DNA of 64,000 nt, taken from the NCBI RefSeq assembly GCF_023159225.1, contig NC_063171.1:1531501-1595500 (forward strand), written 5' to 3'. The notes beneath the pieces were generated by a model. The model did not search any database and had not been told where the DNA came from. It worked only from the letters and a program-made list of their open reading frames with translations. A program made the position numbers and the translations under genes. Origin of the DNA: Perognathus longimembris pacificus. Its lineage: Eukaryota > Chordata > Mammalia > Rodentia > Heteromyidae. Below are positions 23,690 through 34,215 of this stretch, one piece after another. Within the stretch, counting starts at the first letter, position 1. The number at the start of each line of letters is the position of its first letter.

Positions 23690-24240
23690 GTTTATTCTGT
23701 GACAGTACTGACATTTGAGTTCTGGGCATGGCCACTGTCCCTTAACTCCGCTGCCTCCTGTCACTGCCCCCCCCCCCGCCACCCCCCCCCCCCCCACGTG
23801 CCCCATCAGGCTGGATGCTAGCACTTGAGCTACACCTGTACTTCTAGCTTTTTGCTGATTAATTAAAGATAAGAGTCTCACAGACTTTTTTGCCCAGGTT
23901 CACTCACACACTCATTCATTCATTGATTGTCAGTCATGAGGCTTGAGCCAAGGGCCTGGATGCTATCCTTGAGCTTTTGCACTCAAGGCCAGCATTCTGC
24001 CATTTGAGCCATATCTCTACTTCTGGTGGTAGTTACATGCATATGAATCTTGCAAACTTTCCTGCCTGTGTTGGCTTCAAACTTCAATCCTTGCATCTCA
24101 GCCTCCTGAGTAGCTAGAATTATAGGCATGAGCCACTGGCATCCAGCTTCTGCCCAGGTATAGATTCAAACCATAATCCAAAGATCTCTCAGCCTCCTCG
24201 GTTGCTAGGATTACAGGCACAAGTTACTGGCCCCTGGCCA
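23690..24240 (-). repeat. Cluster of antisense composite SINEs
   Basis: One copy starts near 23,690 and carries a poly-C tract (23,767-23,796) in its right half. A second, more complete copy runs about 23,925-24,151 ('cattcatt' tail side, 'ctcctgagtagctagaatta'). A left-half fragment lies at about 24,155-24,240 ('tcggttgctaggattacagg'). Confidence 0.75.
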
Positions 24241-24804
24241 TTTTCTTGTTTAAAAGAAAAAAAAAAGTCCTAATTTCCAGCCTTTTTAAACTACCTTCAG
24301 TAAATGCTGCACAGTTTGGTTTCATGGTATCAACCAGGGGTTCTTTATATTTCTTTAACCTCAAGAGAGTGAAAAATGGAGTCCTACTCTAGCTTTATGG
24401 GAGCCTTTGAACAAAGTCAGGGTTCTATAATTAAGTGAGGGGAGAATGACTCTGAAAAGCAATTACTGTCCCTGATGCTCTGCAAATAACTGAAATTGAG
24501 GGTGTGGCTATTTGTGAACATACTAGTTTCAACATATAGACTGTAACCTTTGTCCTATTTCACACCTGAAGTACTCTCCTCTCTTCCTGGGGATTTATAG
24601 AAGCCAGATGGTGGCAGGTTAGCAGCTGTGGGGTTTATGTCCACCCCTCACCCCCGCTTTTGTTTGTCTGACTTTACAAATGACAGGGCTCTGCTTTATC
24701 TGTTTTGCTTCCAGGCTATGGTCTATTTAGTGAAATTGCTTTTCAGGTTGTGCACGCCTTTCTTTTCCCTGCCATGTTTAGTGCTTGCTTATTAATTATT
24801 ATTA

Positions 24805-25037
24805 CTATTTGCTGTTACTGAGGCCTAAGCTCAGGGCTTTGTGCTCTCACTTGCCTATTTTGCTTAAAGCTGAGGTTCTATCACTTGAACCACAGCTCCA
24901 CTATTTTTTTTTGCTGGTTAACTGGAGATAAGAATCTCACAGACTTTTCTGCTTGGTCTGGCTTTGAACCATGATTCTTAGATCTCAGCCTCCTCAGTAG
25001 CTAGGATTACAGATGTGAGTCACCAGCACTGACTGGC
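24805..25037 (-). repeat. Composite SINE, antisense
   Basis: Right half 'gaggcctaagctcagggctt', linker 'ggttaactggagataagaat', left half 'tctcagcctcctcagtagct', end 'gtgagtcaccagcactga'. Confidence 0.85.
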
Positions 25038-25039
25038 CA

Positions 25040-26165
25040 ATATTGCTTAAATTTAAAGAGTATCAGAGTATTCTTAAAGAATGAATCCCAGTATAGCATG
25101 TAGCATGTGTTTCTGTTGTGTTGTACTGCTAAGTATTACAGGCCCCTGTCTGGCTTCTATCTGGAAATTAAATTGAATAATTCCATACCAGGGAAGGTAG
25201 TAAAGAAAGGTTCTTCTAAAAACCCTTAGCTGCACAAAGAATTCCAATTTAGTGGGACTTCGGGCATAGTCCCATATACCTATCAAGATTAATTCAACTC
25301 CTCTCCAGTTGTGGTGGATACTTGGAAAATACAATACAGTGCTCACCCAGACTTTTGGAGATTTTGCTATCTCGAGGGATTTTAAGTCTTTCTATTTTAT
25401 TGTAAACTACATGAGACTGAAAAGCATCACATTGCCATAAGAATCAAGAGCTGTTTTAACAATTGTTCAACAACTCCCACCTGACTGTCTAATTCAATTC
25501 AATCCAGGCCACTTTAATAAATCAATGGAATTCAATTTAATTAAACATTGATCAATAAAGAGGCAAAGAACGAGGCCATTCTTCTGTGGGGACCACATAT
25601 GAATACACATGAGAGAAAATAGGAGGTGGGTTATGCTAAATGCCAAGGAGTTTACCACATGACATTATCATATCTACATCATAGTGATTGCTTTACTTAC
25701 AAGTGGAACTGTGGAGAACAGTCTGTGAAAGACCCCCAGGAGATGGTGCCCGACAGTGGCAGAACACCATGCTTTTTCACTTGGGTGATCATCTGAGGAG
25801 ATAATTATTGACAGAGAGCTATGTTAGCACAACATCAAAATTTTATATACTCATACAGAACACTGTATATTCTTTCATGGTGAATGTCACTGAATAGGGG
25901 AATTTCAGTACCTTTATCTTATTTCTTAAGCTTTTTCTATTGCTGGAACTGTTATAAATGTGTATTATTTTTCTACCATAAAACCATAAATCAATAGATG
26001 ACATGGCTATCATTTTCTCATAAGCAAACCAAGTATTAAAAGAATGATGTCTTAGAAGTTATTCCTGTCTATCTTTTAATGTTTTTTTTCTTGGTCATTT
26101 TTTTCTTTGTATTACATTCCATTTTCTTTGTAAAATGAGAAAAAGAAGTCCAGTTAAAGTAAGCA
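25040..26165. other. Unassigned 1.1 kb
   Basis: AT-rich, no recognised gene or repeat. Confidence 0.35.
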
Positions 26166-26170
26166 GACTG

Positions 26171-26375
26171 CCTGGCCTCTGTTGCTCATGCCTGTGATTA
26201 GATAAACCTGGAGGCCTAAAGCTAAGGATTTAGATTTGAAGCCAATGGGTCACAAAGGTCCTTGATACCCTTATCTCCAATTGACCACCAATAGATGGAA
26301 TGGAGGGATGACTCAAGTGGGAGAATGACAATCTTCAGTGAAAAAAACCAAGAGAGAATTCAAGGTTCAGTATTG
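26171..26375 (+). repeat. Composite SINE, sense, diverged
   Basis: Left half 'gcctggcctctgttgctcat', linker 'cttatctccaattgaccacc', right half 'gatgactcaagtgggagaat'. Confidence 0.7.
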
Positions 26376-26688
26376 TTGCAGAAAGAAACAAGAACAATAA
26401 TAAAGAACTGTTTACATAAGTGAAAGCAACTTCCAGTTAAAGTCTCATTATGGATTGTCAGTTGCCAAATGGCTCTCTCAGATTCAGTTGATTTACCTGT
26501 AAAGCAAAGTTGATGGTATTTGTACCTACCTCAAAAAATGTGAAGCTAAATTGTAATAGGATGCAAAATGTTTTGCATAATATTGAATACAAAATAGGTA
26601 GTTAATGCATGTCATCTAATAGCTGTGATTATGGTAATTATTTGGACAATAGCCATAGAGCTCTTTTAAGATTAATAATGTATTTATC
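26376..26688. other. Unassigned non-coding sequence
   Basis: Nothing recognised. Confidence 0.35.
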
Positions 26689-26689
26689 T

Positions 26690-26797
26690 TCCTTCTTTCC
26701 TTCCTTCCTTCCTTCCTTCGTTCCTTCGTTCCTTCCTTCCTTCGTTCCTTCGTTCCTTCCTTCCTTCCTTCCTTCCTTCCTTCCTTCCTTCCTTCCG
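26690..26797. repeat. (TTCC)n microsatellite with TTCG variants
   Basis: About 27 TTCC units, with four TTCG units in two paired groups. It abuts the tail side of the antisense SINE that follows. Pro/Ser- and Lys/Glu/Gly-rich frames here are repeat translations. Confidence 0.95.
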
Positions 26798-27030
26798 TGC
26801 CAGTACTGGGGCTTGAACTCAGGACTTAGCCATTGTCCCTTAGCTTCTTTGTTCAAGGCTGAGGCTCTACCACTTGAATCACCAGTCCAACTTTGACTTT
26901 TTGCTGGTTAATTGGAATGAGAATTTCATGGATTTTTTTTTACCCCTACTGGCTCTGAACTGTAATTCTTAGATCTCAGCCTCTGTATAGCTAGGATTAT
27001 AAGTGGGAGCCTGACACTAGGCTCCCACTA
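26798..27030 (-). repeat. Composite SINE, antisense
   Basis: Starts gtgccagtactggggcttga; right half 'aaggctgaggctctaccact', left half 'agatctcagcctctgtatag'. A short inverted duplication 'gcctgacactaggctcccac' follows at about 27,009-27,030. Confidence 0.8.
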
Positions 27031-27369
27031 TAGGTAGCACCTGACACTATTTTGTTCTTATTAGATACTAAATCAGCAGAAATGGAAGCTTTTGTAGTAT
27101 GTGTGTTAATAAAACAATGGCCCACACAATGAAAACAGTTCAAGGGCTACTCCATCCATTTCTTATGTTTTCATTCAAAAAAATGTTTCACTAGCACTTG
27201 TGGCTCTTCTCATTGATTTTAAATTCCTCTGCTGAATGCATTTTAAACCTTGCAGATAATAGACACAAAATATATGAGATTGGCTAAGATGTAATGGAGT
27301 ATATTAACTTGTTTACACTCTCTTGATATGATAAGTTAATGGGAACTTGTATCTTGAAGCTAAATGTCA

Positions 27370-27440
27370 AGACATGAGCATGCAGCTCAGCATTTGCCTA
27401 TAGCATGTGTGAAGACCTGGGTTCAATTTCTACTACAATA
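27370..27440 (+). repeat. Single ID-like SINE
   Basis: 'gagcatgcagctcagcattt' then 'gaagacctgggttcaatttc': A-box and B-box region of an ID-type tRNA-derived element. Confidence 0.6.
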
Positions 27441-27737
27441 TGGAGATCAATTATGATTTTAGCTCTATTAAAAAAGGGCAATGCATACTAAAATATTCAT
27501 AAATAATATATCAATCAATAATATTAATAATATCAAAATATTGTTCAAATAAAAGTGTGCATTTTGGGAATAATCTTTTGTTCTAAGGGAGGGTCAGGTA
27601 GGAAGTAAGTGTGGCAGGCATTTGGTAGCAAGTGAGGGCAGAGAGAGCAAGGGGCAGCCTCTGGAGAGGACTTTGTTCTTCCAATATATAGTTTAGAGCC
27701 AGGGGAGGAAATTCCTGCCCTGTGGGGTTTGTTTGTT

Positions 27738-28145
27738 GGTAGTACTGAAGTTTGAATTCAGGGTCTCCATTAGTGGGTAGGCACTCTGCCAGTAAACCAC
27801 ACCCTCACCCCTTTTTGAGCTTTTTTTTGTTGTTTTTGAGCTGGGTTTTTTTGTTGTTGTTGTTTTGTTTTGGAGATTCTCTCTCCATTTCTACCTATGG
27901 ATATGTGCCCGGGCCATTATTCTTTGTTGTTGTTTCACCATTTGACTGTGAAGACAGATATGGGTTACTACACTCAGCATTTTTCTACTCAGTTTTTCGG
28001 CTTTTCTGCCCAACCTGACCCAGAACCACAATCTTCTCAGTATACTAAGTGCATGCAACTGCACCCAGCTGTGAGTGGAAAATGGGGAGCCCCATAAAGT
28101 TTTTTGCCTATGCTGGTCTTCTCACACTTAGGATTGCAGGCCTGT
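27738..28145 (-). repeat. Older ID/B1-type SINE, antisense
   Basis: ID-type half at 27,738-27,812 ('gcactctgccagtaaaccac'). A diverged B1-like part ends about 28,145 ('cttaggattgcaggcctgtg'). T/G runs lie between. Confidence 0.5.
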
Positions 28146-28483
28146 GTCTCCTGCCTTGTAGCACCCTGTGAAGGCAAGCCAATCTGGGGATGTGAACAGG
28201 AAGGAAGTTTCCTTTTTTTTTTTTAAACTTCAATATATTTTTTATTGGTACATGGGTAAGGTCTTTTACTTGGTCCCTGCAAGTAAATATTAATATCCTA
28301 GGGCAAGGATCATGTTTACATTAGTGGTCACTTTAATCCCCAACATTGGGCCAGTACCTGTCAAATGAAAAATATTTAATAATTTAATATTTAATAATGA
28401 AAGAAAATAGTGACACTGTTGCTGTAGGGAGGCTGAGTCTGGATGCAAGGGGAGAGGGTGTGTGTCCACAAACTGCTGGACTG
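28146..28483. other. Unassigned sequence before the provirus
   Basis: No recognised repeat. It ends in agaag (28,484-28,488), the likely target duplication of the following element. Confidence 0.35.
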
Positions 28484-28488
28484 AGAAG

Positions 28489-28751
28489 TGTTAGTATTTC
28501 CCTAGCCTCAGGTCCTCAGCTCCTCTCACTAGCCCCCAGGTCCACCCATACCTAATGAGCCACTCCTACTCACTACCTAACTACTTCCTCTTTACTACCA
28601 GAGAGAGAAGCTGCCACCTGTGCAGATGCCATGTAGCTAGCTCCCTCTTCCGTGGAAACTATGGCCCCACTAATAAACCTCCTTATGAACCTTCTCCTGT
28701 CTGTGATTATCTCCGCATGGTCCTCTGGGATGGCCAATACCTATGCTTTCA
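28489..28751 (+). mobile_element. 5' LTR of the provirus (263 bp)
   Basis: Starts TGTTAGTATTTCCC and ends ATGCTTTCA. AATAAA lies in 'ccactaataaacc' near 28,671. It shares the whole layout with 33,322-33,590 and 29,268-29,642. Compared with the 29,268 copy it lacks roughly 110 bases of U3 that hold the TATA box. Confidence 0.8.
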
Positions 28752-28752
28752 T

Positions 28753-28770
28753 TGGTGCCAAAACTAGAGA
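28753..28770 (+). promoter_or_regulatory. Primer binding site, tRNA-Phe-like, degenerate
   Basis: TGGTGCCAAAACTAGAGA, one base after the LTR's terminal CA. A tRNA-Phe site would read TGGTGCCGAAACCCGGGA; the match is about 14 of 18, with most changes being transitions. This is the minus-strand priming site of reverse transcription. Confidence 0.55.
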
Positions 28771-29262
28771 TCCCTGGTGGATTTGCTCCACCATTTCTGG
28801 GGGGTCCAAGCTGCCCCCGGGACCTATTCTGCTGTCCTAAGCCCACCCAGAGTACCACCAAGGTAACTTCTCCTGACCAAGCACTCTACTTCCATCCACC
28901 ACGACAATCTACAAATTCGCCCTCACACCCAGAGTAAGTGATCATCTAACCCGAGGGCTTGGATCCAATTTTCCGATTTACCACAGGGCCACAGGGCCAT
29001 GGCTTCAGGGCCACACTTTGCACTCGGTCCGAGACACAGTGATTGGGGTGACGATCCCATTGCTGATTGTCTCCTACATTTCAGCTGACCACAGTAATAC
29101 CGGGGATGCTTGGTATTTAACTCCTCAGCTCTGCTAATCACTTACCATGGGAGGGGCACAATCATCCACCACAACAGATTTGAACTCCAACCAGGGTGAA
29201 TGACCATTAGCCAGAGGCTTGGATCCGATTTTCCATAAGGCCACTGGGCCACCATAAATCTT
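28771..29262 (+). other. Proviral leader with internal duplication
   Basis: Non-coding. A block near 28,890-29,000 ('ccatccaccacgacaat', 'gggcttggatccaattttcc', 'acagggccacagggcc') recurs diverged near 29,160-29,255 ('tcatccaccacaaca', 'aggcttggatccgattttcc', 'ggccactgggccacc'). 'aggccactgggccacc' appears again after the nested LTR (about 29,677-29,693). Confidence 0.55.
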
Positions 29263-29267
29263 GGCTT

Positions 29268-29642
29268 TGAAAGCATAGGTATTGGCCATCCCAGAGGACC
29301 ATGCGGAGATAATCACAGGCAGGAGAAGAAGGTTCATAAGGAGGTTTATTAGTGGGGCCATGGTTCCCACGGGGGAGGGAGCTACATGGCGTCTGCACCT
29401 TATCCAGGTCGCAGCTTCTCTGGGGGTCTTTATACCTTCAAGCAACTAAGGAGGGAGGTGTTCCGCCTGCCCCTCAGGTATCATCAGCCGAGGGCGGAGT
29501 CATATTGCCAGAGGGCAGAGCTTATGGGTTGGGGGGGCATCTATAAGCTTACAGTGAGTAGGAGTGGCTCATTAGTGGATCATGGGTGGATCTGGGGGCT
29601 AGTGGGAGGAGCTGAGGACCTGAGGCTAGGGAAATGCCAACA
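29268..29642 (-). mobile_element. Nested solo LTR of the same family (375 bp), TATA-bearing form
   Basis: On the minus strand it begins TGTTGGCATTTCCC and ends ATGCTTTCA. The target duplication GGCTT (+ strand) is perfect at 29,263-29,267 and 29,643-29,647. TATAAAG lies at 29,428-29,434 and AATAAA at 29,345-29,350, about 80 bases apart, which suggests a short R. It carries about 110 bases of U3 missing from both proviral LTRs. It inserted into the provirus leader after the provirus formed, then lost its interior. Confidence 0.88.
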
Positions 29643-29647
29643 GGCTT

Positions 29648-29882
29648 CAAGTTCTGAGCCCCACTCCCAGGGAAGGCCACTGGGCCACCAACCTTAAGCC
29701 ACTGGGCTAGGTCAAGGGAATCAACAATTCTGGGTATTTGGAGTCAACTGATCTCTAGTTCAGCTCCGCCGGTCACTCGTCAAGTGGGGAACAGTCTAAA
29801 GCTGCTCAAGTTTGAGCCCAATCTCACAAATTTGGAATATTTTATAGGACTCACGTAACTTCTATGAGCGCTGGGGCAGATG

Positions 29883-29917
<35 letters not shown>

Positions 29918-31915
29918 CTATTTGTTTCACGAAGAAAGGTTTTCTGTTCTTGTTATTGATGTTTGTTAAGCTTGGAGATTTGGTTAAGTTCTGTTTGTTG
30001 TTGGCTAAATCCTGTTTTCTCTAGCATTGACCACGTGGTGGACAATAAAATTGGTTTTAGCAAGTGCCATCTTGGTTACATCAAGGTTCCAAAAACTCTT
30101 GGAGGTGGAGTCCCACCCATCCTCCACGTGATGGGCATGCCAAATTCCCTGAGGCTGGGCAGGGAAGTGGAGACTCAAGCTCATGGTAACCCTGCCCCCC
30201 CACCCTAAACTGTAACTGTGGCCTTGCAATTCAAATGTGCCTTGCAACTTAAATGCTGGAAGGTGAATGTGTCTTTCTGTGAGCCTGCTAAGGCTATGTG
30301 ACCAGCCCCGCCATCATTACGCCATGCCACATGTCTGTGTTCTGTTCGTGTCCTGTCTCCCATGTCCTTGACCTTCTCTGATCATAGCATCCCACTTCAG
30401 CTCCCCATTGGAGCTGAACTGGTTTCTCAAAATGTGTCTTCTCCATTTCCTCGCCGGATAATCTGTGAAAATTTTTCTTAGCCAGAAAAGTTTTTTGTTT
30501 CCTAACTGACCACATGGTTCTAAAATATGGGCAAAATAATATCATTTTGCCACTGGAATTCCAGAAAACTTACATGGCCAATTAAAAAAAAAATCTAAGC
30601 GTGCCCGAAAGCTTGTGCACAACTGTCTGTCTGTTTGTCTGTCTGTTGGTAAATTACTTGCCTTTTTGACTACTATTTTAACTTACTTTTAGTCTTGTGT
30701 TAAACTGATCTTTGCAGCCTGTGGGTGGAGTCACAGTGAACAGCCTGGAGGCAATCCTGACTCTTATCACCTGACTCCAAGCCAAAAGAAAAACAACTCA
30801 GGTTTTAAACCCAAACTGATTATGTTTGGGTGCAAGCAAATGTGTCTAAGAAAAACTCCAAAAGGTTCAAATATGCACCATGTGATATAAGTACAATGAT
30901 GTAAAACAAGTGTTATTCTTCATGTCCATCTATGCTAAAAGTCAAGTGTACATCTGATCCTGACAATTCTTTGGTATAGACTAAGATTTTGCTTCTCCAT
31001 TTTTCTCTCCTGTGCTCTCATAAACTCTTTAAGATCAAGGGACCAGAGTCATTTTGGAACGAGTGTGCAAATGTGGCTGCTAACCTCGATTTTCCTAACC
31101 CAGGATTAATACTTTGCTTTATAAGATGCAGGTGGACAAGTGTGGTAGCTGCATGGACTCTGTCGGTCTGTGGCTACAGGAAGTTGCCTCCACAGTCTGC
31201 TCCCAAACTGCCTGGTTTCACTACTAGTGATTCCTTATTTTCTCTCTCTTACTTGGAAAACCGCTCAGGGAATCTAGCAGTCCTGTGAAGATTTTGACAG
31301 GCCCACAGTGCTCCTTCCCTGGCTCCCCCACTCCCTCTCCCCCAGATTAGAGTTGGGCTTATAGCAGGCCTAGCATTGGTGTCTTCCCCCACCATGTTTC
31401 AGAAACTGTCCTGGCTGCTGCAGAGAGCAGACTTGGTTGGCCTTTGGTCTGTGTGGATTTTGTGAAGTTGGTTAAAGGCCCAAGCCTTCTAAAATCTTTT
31501 TAAGTTGTCACCCTGCTTAAACCAATAGGGCACCAGCCTACAAAAGCCAGAGTACTCAGAGTAAGCAACCAGGGAATACTGGGAGATTTCAAATGTCTTT
31601 AACCAGTCTGGGTAGAAATTTGCAGGCAACCCAGCAGGAGGTGTGACAATCTATCCAGTAGACTCTGAGAGATGCCACTACAGCCTTGCCCAGATCCAAC
31701 CCATCTCTCCTGCCTGCCTCCATCACACATGACTAACAAAGCCTGCTGATTCGGGATGGAAGACACAGCCACTTCGGATCCACTGAAGCTGAGACTTTTA
31801 CATTGTCCTGACCCTTTGCCCTCTTGATTGTTATTCATTTGTATTCTCTTCCACCTACCAGTAAGGTTAAATGATATGATTTGATTTGATGGCATATGGA
31901 CCTCATTCAGTCTGC
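29648..31915 (+). other. Proviral interior, non-coding
   Basis: Holds a (TC)n at 29,889-29,914. Blocks shared with the 62.1-kb element include 'ctctagcattgaccacgtgg' (about 30,018 and 63,105) and 'ctaactgaccacatggttct' (about 30,500 and 63,304). About 1.3 kb (30,600-31,915) has no counterpart there. Frames reach 99 codons at most and show no domain. Confidence 0.6.
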
Positions 31916-32029
31916 TGTTCTCTAATATTACAGCAGAACTCTGGCAAGTATTTGTTGGTCAATTCTCAACAAGCTCTACTCCTATTGTTCTCCTGTTGCT
32001 CTAATTGGAAATAAAAAGGGCTTTTATGG

Positions 32030-32450
32030 CTAAGACTCCTTGGATTGCAGTTCGAAGCCAGCCCAGGCAGGAAAAAATATATATCCCTCTAAAACTCCAT
32101 CTCCCAACTAACCAGCAAAGAGCCAGACTGGAAGCTTGGCTCAAGAGAACCAGCCAAACTGAACACCTCGGGGGGGGGGGGGGGAGGGAAAGGGGGAGGA
32201 GGGAGGGGGGTATGAGGGACAGGGTAACAAACAGTACAAGAAATGTATCCAATGCCTAACATATGAAACTGTAACCTCTCTGTATATCAGTTTGATAATA
32301 AAAATTTGAAAAAATAAAAAAAAAATTTAAAAAAAGAGAACCAGCCAAATGCTGAAAGCGCACCATGGCTCAAGTGGTAGAGCACTAGCCTCAAGCAGAA
32401 GTGCTCAGGGACAGTGCCCAGGCCTTGAGTTCAAACCCTGTGAATGCCAA
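32030..32450 (+). repeat. SINE captured inside the proviral interior, split by L1
   Basis: Composite SINE parts: 'gattgcagttcgaagccagc', 'actccatctcccaactaacc', right half 'catggctcaagtggtagagc', end 'gagttcaaaccctgtgaat'. The same SINE with the same flanks is at 63,640-63,860, so it entered the family ancestor rather than this locus. Confidence 0.8.
32159..32334 (+). mobile_element. 5'-truncated L1 end with 15-bp target duplication
   Basis: Runs from a G-tract (about 32,170-32,184) through 'ggtaacaaacagtacaagaa', 'catatgaaactgtaacctct' and 'ataataaaaatttg' to an A-rich tail. AGAGAACCAGCCAAA is perfect at 32,144-32,158 and 32,335-32,349. It interrupts the captured SINE. Confidence 0.92.
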
Positions 32451-32695
32451 CTGGGACAAGCTATCCAAGCAATGAGCACCTAGACCTTCAGGATGAGGTC
32501 AATCCTGACAACCAGGAACCATGGAGAGGAGTAAGAGGAGATGAAGTCTCATCTTAAATGGAGTCAATTTTAACTTGCCCTTTCAAAATTAATCAGAGCC
32601 GGGAGATCAAGAAGAATAGTTGTTTACCCACCTAATATCCATACCTATCCATTTTCCATCTGGACAGAAACTTGCATTCTTGCCTTTGTTATTTG

Positions 32696-32760
<65 letters not shown>

Positions 32761-33321
32761 TCTGACTGGTTACTCCCAACCAGCCCACTATCCCTAAACA
32801 GTTCCTTCCTGCCCCCAGTCCAGTTATTCCTCCTTCCTTGTAATGGGCCACAATTGGGTTTATGTTCCAAATGGAACTTTTCTGGCTTGTGTCCAGGGTC
32901 TGTTCTCCCATGTTTTTCATGTTAACTGGTCCTGTGAACTTGTCAGCCTTTTGCCTGACCTTTTCAAGTCTCTTTTAACAGAATAACATCCCTCATTCAG
33001 GATGCTACCTGGGAACTTGCAATTCAAGGCCATCCTCTTACAACACTGCTGTGCCCAGTGCAGATCTGGACCCTGAAGACCCCAGCCCCAGTGACTCCTT
33101 GATGTGCCCAAGCTGCAGGAGGTAGCCAGAGGAGACCATGACACCCATTGGTCCTGATAACCATTTTTGTGGAAATGATGAGGACTTTTACCAACCAAAC
33201 TGGATGGTACCAGGCCAAATAACAAATCAGGGACCCCTGACTACTTTGCCCCTTTTCAGCAGTAAGTATACTCCCGGCTTGGTACCCCTCCTCTTTTATT
33301 AATAAACAACAAATGGGGTAA
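32451..33321 (+). other. Proviral 3' interior
   Basis: Non-coding, with a (TA)n tract. The segment to about 32,590 ('gagtaagaggagatgaagtc', 'aaatggagtcaattttaact') matches the end of the window at 63,940-64,000. The 3' part ends in a purine stretch before the LTR. Confidence 0.6.
32697..32757. repeat. (TA)n microsatellite, about 30 units
   Basis: 61 uninterrupted bases of TA inside the provirus. Frames of alternating Tyr-Ile across it are artefacts. Confidence 0.98.
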
Positions 33322-33590
33322 TTTTAGCATTTTCCTAGCCTCAGGTCCTCAGCTCCTCCCACTAGCCCCCAGATCCACCCATACCTAATGAGCCACTCCT
33401 ACTCACTGCCTAACTCCTTCCACTTTACCCTCAGAGAGAGAAGCTGCCACCTGGATAAGGTGCAGATGCCATGTAGCTCCCTCTCCCGTAGGAACTATGG
33501 CCCCACTAATAAACCTCCTTATGAACCTTCTTCTCCTGTCTGTGATTATCTCTGCATGGTCCTCTTTGATGGCTGGGACCTTTGCTTTCA
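33322..33590 (+). mobile_element. 3' LTR of the provirus (269 bp)
   Basis: Starts TTTTAGCATTTTCC (the expected TG has become TT) and ends TTTGCTTTCA. It shares with the 5' LTR the absence of the TATA-bearing U3 block; AATAAA is near 33,510. It keeps an 8-base segment ('gataaggt') lost from the 5' LTR. Confidence 0.78.
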
Positions 33591-33595
33591 AGGAG

Positions 33596-33985
33596 GATAG
33601 GAGGCAGGACCTCTACTGTGGGGATTTGTTCCTGGCAAATGTTATATTTACAGGAGCCCCAAATGTAAATTAAGTTGAAGGCATTTTGGTATTTTTCCAG
33701 AGATTGTAAAAATGCCAGTACTTGCTGTACATTCCCAGTGCCTAGCATCATTTAGACATGGTATGTTCCAGCATTCTGGTTGAGTATAATACTGGAGACT
33801 TCCCTAATATAAGCTCTGGGAGTTGAGCTATTGGGGAAGAAGCACAAGTGTTAATGAAAATATTCTTTAGCATAAAAAAAAACATGGAATAACCCTTGAA
33901 CAGGTTTTTTTGTGAGGGCTATTGTGCTATTAATATAGATACTATGAAAGCTTTCATTTCTGCTGATTTCTTGCCTGAACAAAAT
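33596..33985. other. Unassigned flank of the provirus
   Basis: No recognised feature. Confidence 0.35.
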
Positions 33986-33987
33986 AG

Positions 33988-34215
33988 TGCTCGGTGGTGG
34001 TGGCTCATGTGATCCAAGCTACTCAGGAGGCCGAGTTCTGATGATCATGGTTTGAAGACAGCCCAGGCAGGAAATTTCATGACACTCTTATCTCCATTTA
34101 ACCAGCAAAAAGCCAGAGGTGGAGCTATGGATCACATGGTAGAGCCTTCACCTTGAGTGAAAAAGCTAATGGTCAGTGCCTAGGCATTGAGTTCAAGCCA
34201 CAGTACTGGAAAATG
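33988..34215 (+). repeat. Composite SINE, sense
   Basis: 'gctcggtggtggtggctcat', 'ctactcaggaggccgagttc', linker 'ttatctccatttaaccagca', right half 'gctatggatcacatggtaga', then an AATAA-rich tail. Confidence 0.85.

Larger units (their letters stand above)
28489..33590 (+). mobile_element. Non-coding endogenous retrovirus-like element, rearranged provirus
   Basis: About 5.1 kb between two related LTRs in direct orientation. Flanks are agaag (28,484-28,488) and aggag (33,591-33,595), a 5-bp duplication with one change. A primer-binding-site-like motif follows the 5' LTR, and an AATGGGGTAA purine stretch precedes the 3' LTR. The interior shows no gag, pol or env frame of useful length, so replication would have depended on another element (compare mouse VL30). 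Later insertions: an antisense solo LTR (29,268-29,642) and an L1 end (32,159-32,334). The LTRs differ at perhaps 15-20 sites plus small gaps, so the insertion is not recent. An alternative is two separate solo LTRs around old sequence, but the homologous interior at 62.9-64.0 kb argues against it. Confidence 0.72.
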
